Shown: positions 5,878-9,382 of the stretch, one piece after another
Layout: the number at the start of each line of letters is the position of its first letter
Numbering within the stretch: position 1 is the first letter of the stretch
Source: Deltaproteobacteria bacterium
GTDB taxonomy: Bacteria; Desulfobacterota; Desulfobulbia; Desulfobulbales; BM004
Assembly: GCA_019312985.1 (NCBI GenBank)
Contig: JAFDCC010000025.1
Coordinates: forward strand, 1 to 9,382
DNA length: 9,382 nucleotides
Direction of reading: 5' to 3'
The notes under the pieces: generated by a model
Databases searched by the model: none
Told to the model about the DNA's origin: nothing
Seen by the model: the letters and a program-made list of their open reading frames with translations, nothing else
Made by a program: the position numbers and the translations under genes

Positions 5878-6582
5878 AGCGCACCTCCTCATAACCAGGG
5901 CAAAGTCTGTGTTTCCGTTGCAGGCGAAACCGTTTCCGGGGCCATCGAAACCGCCCGGCGCTTCGGGGGGGCTGCCGACGTCACGGAAATCCGGCTTGAC
6001 ACCCTCTCCCGTCCCGAAATCCTGCCCTTTGTCGAGCGGCTGAAGGGGCCGCTGCTCTTTACCAACCGGGCCGAGTGGGAAGGGGGCTTCTTTAAAGGGA
6101 CAGAAACGGAGCGGGTCGGCCTCCTGCTGGAAGCGGTGCAGCACGACTGCGACCTCGTTGACCTGGAGCTTCGAACCGCCCCGGAACTGCGGGGCGATCT
6201 TCTTGATCGCATGGCACAGCACCCGCGCACCAGGCTCATCATCTCCTGGCATGACTTTGAAGGGACCCCGGCTAGTGAAACACTGGGAGAGATACTGCAG
6301 GAACAGGCGGAATCCGGAGCGCACATCGGCAAAATCGTCACCACCGCCCGTGAACCGAAGGATGTCCTCAGGGTCCTGCAACTCCTGGATGCGGCGGCAG
6401 AAAGCGGTTTTCCGCTCATCGCCTTCTGCATGGGGCCCATCGGCAGAATCAGCCGCCTGGCAACCGTCATCCTCGGCGGCTATATGACCTATGGCGCCCC
6501 GGAGGGCGGCAGCGAGTCGGCCCCGGGCCAGATGCCGGTGGCTGTTTTACGGGACATGCTGGCACAGCTGAAGGAACAGTAA
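5875..6582 (+). CDS. aroD: Type I 3-dehydroquinate dehydratase
   Basis: This 235-residue TIM-barrel enzyme converts 3-dehydroquinate to 3-dehydroshikimate through a Schiff base. Catalytic and binding residues are visible: E38 and R40 in VTEIRLD, the VDLELR strand (95-100), H126 in SWHDFEGTP (general acid/base), K153 in IGKIVTTA (Schiff-base lysine), R191 in GPIGRISR, and SAPGQ at 215-219, whose Q219 matches the substrate-binding Gln of the family. The length is usual for stand-alone AroD; this is neither an AroQ type II enzyme nor an AroD-AroE fusion. The start is TTG, supported by GGAG 8 nt upstream. It begins 64 nt after the YkgJ-type gene and is followed 61 nt later by aroE, the next pathway step. 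Confidence 0.95.
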   Translation: MSAPPHNQGKVCVSVAGETVSGAIETARRFGGAADVTEIRLDTLSRPEILPFVERLKGPLLFTNRAEWEGGFFKGTETERVGLLLEAVQHDCDLVDLELRTAPELRGDLLDRMAQHPRTRLIISWHDFEGTPASETLGEILQEQAESGAHIGKIVTTAREPKDVLRVLQLLDAAAESGFPLIAFCMGPIGRISRLATVILGGYMTYGAPEGGSESAPGQMPVAVLRDMLAQLKEQ

Positions 6583-6643
6583 AAAGCGACTAACGAACGG
6601 ACAGCGGGATAGCGGCCCTTTTGCAAGAGCGATCAGAAAGACC

Positions 6644-7462
6644 ATGCAGATAAACGGTGCAACGGAAATTTACGGCATAATCGGCAACCCGGTTGCCCAT
6701 TCCCTCAGCCCCATCATGCACAACAGCGGCTTTGCGGCCCTGGGGCTGAACAAGGTGTACGTCCCCTTTGCGGCAACGGATGCGGCAAAGGCCCTGGCAG
6801 GCTGCCGGGCCCTGAACGTCCGCGGCCTATCGGTCACCATCCCCCACAAGGAAACGGTCCTGGCTCATATCGACTCCATTGATCCGGTGGCGGAGAAAAT
6901 TGGCGCGGTGAACACCCTGCTCTTTCAGGAGAACAGGACGATTCATGGCCTCAATACCGACTGGACCGGCGCAAACAGGGCCCTGGAGGATGAACTTGAC
7001 CTGAAGGGAAAAACCGTTCTTCTCCTCGGCGCCGGCGGCTCGGCCAGGGCCATCGGCTTTGGCCTGCAGGAGGCGGGTGCCCGGGTTATCCTTGCCAGCC
7101 GTACAGCGGGGCGGCTGCAAAACCTGGCTCGGGCCCTGGGGTGCGACCGGGTCCACCTTGGGGAAATTGAGACGGTGCAGGCGGACGCCCTGGTCAATGC
7201 CACGTCGGTGGGCATGAAACCCCTGGAAGCCGCAACTCTCGTACCGGCAGAGAGCCTGGGGAATTTTCCGGTGGTCATGGATATAGTCTATTCTCCCCTC
7301 GAAACGAGGCTTTTGCGCGAGGCCAAAACCGCCGGCTGCAGGGTCATCAACGGCCTTGCCATGCTACTCTACCAGGGGATGGCCCAGTTTGAGGCCTGGA
7401 CCGGCCGGGAGGCACCGGCAGAGGCAATGCGGTCCGCCCTGATGAAGGCTATTGACGGGTAA
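6644..7462 (+). CDS. aroE: Shikimate dehydrogenase (NADP+-dependent)
   Basis: This 272-residue cytosolic enzyme reduces 3-dehydroshikimate to shikimate. The substrate-binding domain has S20 and S22 in HSLSPIMHN, the catalytic K69 in SVTIPHKE, N90 in GAVNTLL, and the catalytic D106 in NTDWTG. The Rossmann domain carries GAGGSARA (129-136) and ASRT (151-154), whose Arg fits NADP+ binding. The C-terminal part has VMDIVYSPLETRLL and Q244 in LLYQGMAQFEAWTG. The complete motif set and usual length indicate genuine AroE rather than a YdiB or quinate-dehydrogenase paralogue. AGAAAG at 6635-6640 is a weak ribosome site before ATG 6644. It lies between aroD and aroA, 21 nt before the latter. Confidence 0.97.
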   Translation: MQINGATEIYGIIGNPVAHSLSPIMHNSGFAALGLNKVYVPFAATDAAKALAGCRALNVRGLSVTIPHKETVLAHIDSIDPVAEKIGAVNTLLFQENRTIHGLNTDWTGANRALEDELDLKGKTVLLLGAGGSARAIGFGLQEAGARVILASRTAGRLQNLARALGCDRVHLGEIETVQADALVNATSVGMKPLEAATLVPAESLGNFPVVMDIVYSPLETRLLREAKTAGCRVINGLAMLLYQGMAQFEAWTGREAPAEAMRSALMKAIDG

Positions 7463-7483
7463 TTTCCGAACGGGAAGAAAGCA

Positions 7484-8758
7484 ATGAAAGAGATCAAGCC
7501 GGCCGCAGGGATCAAGGCCGAAGTAGCGGTTCCGGGCTCCAAGAGCATCACGCAGCGGGCCCTGATCGTGGCCGCCCTCGCAGAGGGAGAGAGCACCCTG
7601 CTCGGCCCCCTCGACAGCGAGGACACGGAATATACCTCCGCCGCCCTCGAGCAGATGGGGGCTGTCATAGAAAAAAAAGCCGACCGGTGGCTGGTCAGCG
7701 GCAACGGCGGCCGGGTCACCACCCCGTCGCAGGAGATATACCTGGGCAACAACGGCACCGCGACGCGCTTTCTCACCTCTGTTGCCGCCCTGGGCTCGGG
7801 AACCTTCCGGATCAGCGGCGACGAGAGGATGGCTGAAAGGCCCATCCTGCCGCTGATGCAGGCCCTGCAGGGCTGGGGGGTCGACATCGCCAGCAGCAAC
7901 AACAACGGCTGTCCGCCCCTGGAAATAAGGGCCAACGGTCTGGCGGGCGGCAAAACTGTCCTGCCTCCCGGTAAAAGCAGCCAGTACCTTTCGTCGCTGC
8001 TGCTGGTCGGACCCTATGCCCGAAAGGAGGCGGAGCTTGACGTTGAGGGGGAGATCCTCTCCCTGCCCTATGTCATCATGACCCTGGCGGTAATGGAGTC
8101 CTTCGGTATCACGGTGGAGGCCAGCGAAACGCTGAACAGCTTCAGGATTCCCCGGGGGAGCTACCGGGCCCGGGAGTATGCCATCGAGGGCGACGCCTCC
8201 AATGCCTCCTATTTCTATGCCGCCGCCGCGGTAACCGGCGGCGAGGTCACCGTACCCAATGTCCCGGTCCCCTCCATGCAGGGAGATGCCGCTTTTGTCG
8301 CCCTTCTGGCGCGGATGGGCTGCCAGGTTAATAAAACAGGCGACGGCCTCACGGTAAGCGGCCCCGCGGAGCTGAAGGGCATTACCATTGACATGGCCGA
8401 CATGCCCGATGTGGTGCCGACCCTTGCGGTCGTGGCGTCTCAGGCCCGGGGCAGGACCGTTATCAGAAATATCGCCCACCTGCGCATCAAGGAGTGCGAC
8501 CGGCTCCACGTCATGGCCGTTGAACTTGCCAAAATGGGGGCCAGGGTTCAGGAGCTGGAGGACAGCCTGGTGATCGAGGGCAGGGATGAAGACTCGCCGC
8601 TGCACGGCGCCGACATAAACACCTACAACGATCACCGCATTGCCATGAGCTTTGCGGTGGCCGGCCTGGCGGTGCCCGGTGTCAGGATTCTGGGAGAGGA
8701 GTGTGTCGCCAAGTCCTTTCCGGACTTCTGGGAGCGGTTTGCCCTGCTCTATGACTGA
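7484..8758 (+). CDS. aroA: 3-phosphoshikimate 1-carboxyvinyltransferase (EPSP synthase)
   Basis: This 424-residue enzyme joins phosphoenolpyruvate to shikimate-3-phosphate. The two-domain fold shows the usual landmarks: K20, S21 and R25 in PGSKSITQRAL, the PEP-site loop GNNGTATRF (88-96), ERPILPLMQAL (118-128), SSQYLSSLLL (165-174), GDASNASYFYAAA (236-248), D309 in DMPDVVPTLAV, E337, D339 and R340 in RIKECDRLH, and H384/R385 in NDHRIAMS. D309 and E337 match the catalytic Asp and Glu of the family. The loop keeps the Gly that is sensitive to glyphosate in class I enzymes but has Phe where E. coli AroA has Pro101. GGAAG at 7473-7477 gives a good ribosome site for ATG 7484. It follows aroE by 21 nt. 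Confidence 0.97.
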   Translation: MKEIKPAAGIKAEVAVPGSKSITQRALIVAALAEGESTLLGPLDSEDTEYTSAALEQMGAVIEKKADRWLVSGNGGRVTTPSQEIYLGNNGTATRFLTSVAALGSGTFRISGDERMAERPILPLMQALQGWGVDIASSNNNGCPPLEIRANGLAGGKTVLPPGKSSQYLSSLLLVGPYARKEAELDVEGEILSLPYVIMTLAVMESFGITVEASETLNSFRIPRGSYRAREYAIEGDASNASYFYAAAAVTGGEVTVPNVPVPSMQGDAAFVALLARMGCQVNKTGDGLTVSGPAELKGITIDMADMPDVVPTLAVVASQARGRTVIRNIAHLRIKECDRLHVMAVELAKMGARVQELEDSLVIEGRDEDSPLHGADINTYNDHRIAMSFAVAGLAVPGVRILGEECVAKSFPDFWERFALLYD

Positions 8759-8812
8759 TGCAGCCGCTGCTGAACCCCGGCGCCGCGGCCAATTGTTCAT
8801 GGTAGAGAAGAG

Positions 8813-9370
8813 ATGAAGCTCCTCTTACATGTCTGCTGCGGCCCCTGTGCCGCCTACCCTCTTTCCCTCCTGCAACGGGAGGGGGTTTTCGTGCGCGGCT
8901 TTTTCTACAACCCCAACATCCACCCGTTTCTGGAGTTTCGCAAACGGCTCACCGCAGTGGAGAAACTTGCCGCCGCCGTCGGCCTCGATGTCGATTACCA
9001 CAGGGAGTACGGCCTGCGCGACTACCTGCGCGCCGTGGTCTTCAACGAGGACATGCGCTGCCGCCTCTGCTACGAGATGCGGCTGCGCGCTGCCGCAGAA
9101 CAAACAAAAAAAACAGGGGCCGACGCCTTCAGCACCACCCTGCTCTACAGCCGCTACCAGAACCACGAGCTGATCCGGCGCCGGGCCGAAGAGCTTGGTG
9201 CCGAGTACAACATCCCCTTCTATTACCATGATTTCCGGACCGGTTGGCAGGAGGGCATTGACCTGTCAAAAGAAATGGACCTTTACCGCCAGTCATACTG
9301 CGGCTGCATTTACAGCGAGCAGGAGCGCTACGACAAGCGGCGTTGTAAGGGAAAAAAGAAGGCTGGCTGA
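8813..9370 (+). CDS. queH: Epoxyqueuosine reductase QueH
   Basis: This 185-residue protein belongs to the QueH (formerly DUF208) family, which carries out the final reduction of epoxyqueuosine to queuosine in tRNA and is unrelated to the cobalamin-dependent QueG. Visible features are an N-terminal HVCCGPC (C8, C9, C12), FYNPNIHP (31-38), the RCRLCYEMRL cluster (C83, C86), FSTTLLYSRYQNHELI (106-121), YYHDFRTGW (137-145), and a C-terminal YCGCIYS (C163, C165). In the family the N-terminal and central Cys pairs bind an iron-sulfur cluster. GAGAAG at 8805-8810 precedes ATG 8813. It is 54 nt after aroA on the same strand and may belong to the same transcript. The C-terminus is Lys-rich, and the gene ends just before the window edge. 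Confidence 0.94.
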   Translation: MKLLLHVCCGPCAAYPLSLLQREGVFVRGFFYNPNIHPFLEFRKRLTAVEKLAAAVGLDVDYHREYGLRDYLRAVVFNEDMRCRLCYEMRLRAAAEQTKKTGADAFSTTLLYSRYQNHELIRRRAEELGAEYNIPFYYHDFRTGWQEGIDLSKEMDLYRQSYCGCIYSEQERYDKRRCKGKKKAG

Positions 9371-9382
9371 TTCTGCTTCACA

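Noticed and set aside
5861..5878. Five-codon upstream frame (MetGluThrGlyArg) overlapping the aroD TTG
   Set aside because: It could be a leader peptide, but it overlaps the likely ribosome site of aroD and nothing such as a hairpin or codon run suggests attenuation.
7364..8800. 478-codon open frame antisense to aroA
   Set aside because: It mirrors a well-supported EPSP synthase gene. Long antisense frames are expected in GC-rich coding DNA, and its translation shows no family motif.

Overview
The window looks like chromosomal DNA from a GC-rich, sulfate-reducing (sulfur-metabolising) member of the Desulfobacterota, probably Desulfobulbales-like. The lineage is inferred from a DsrP-type membrane subunit at the left edge, a class 1B dihydroorotate dehydrogenase pair (PyrK/PyrD) and the general protein character. 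No marker in the window fixes the genus.

Layout: (1) Positions 3-740 hold the 3' part of dsrP, the last gene of the usual dsrMKJOP set, closed by a strong intrinsic terminator at 778-811. (2) A flavodoxin-fold protein follows on the same strand (841-1557). (3) About 515 bp (1558-2072) lies between two convergent genes. It has no intact gene I can support, but it contains a nested inverted repeat, poly-T tracts and a possible degraded small zinc-ribbon gene on the minus strand. (4) A prepilin peptidase (pilD) is on the minus strand, 2073-2858. (5) Divergently from pilD, a compact plus-strand gene train runs to the right edge: pyrK, pyrD, a DUF1232 membrane protein, a YkgJ-type Cys-cluster protein, aroD, aroE, aroA and queH. 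Gaps are short, two junctions overlap, and there is no obvious internal terminator, so an operon or overlapping transcripts are likely.

Function: DsrP would pass quinol-pool electrons to or from the cytoplasmic dissimilatory sulfite reduction machinery. PyrK/PyrD make orotate for pyrimidines. AroD, AroE and AroA carry out three shikimate-pathway steps (dehydroquinate to dehydroshikimate, dehydroshikimate to shikimate, shikimate-3-phosphate to EPSP). QueH reduces epoxyqueuosine in tRNA. PilD processes type IV pilin or type II secretion pseudopilins. The DUF1232 and YkgJ proteins are of unknown role.

Overall this is mostly ordinary housekeeping DNA. I do not see a new defence, mobile or biosynthetic system. 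The parts most worth a second look are the 1558-2072 intergenic region, the flavodoxin-like neighbour of dsr, and the two uncharacterised proteins between the pyr and aro genes.
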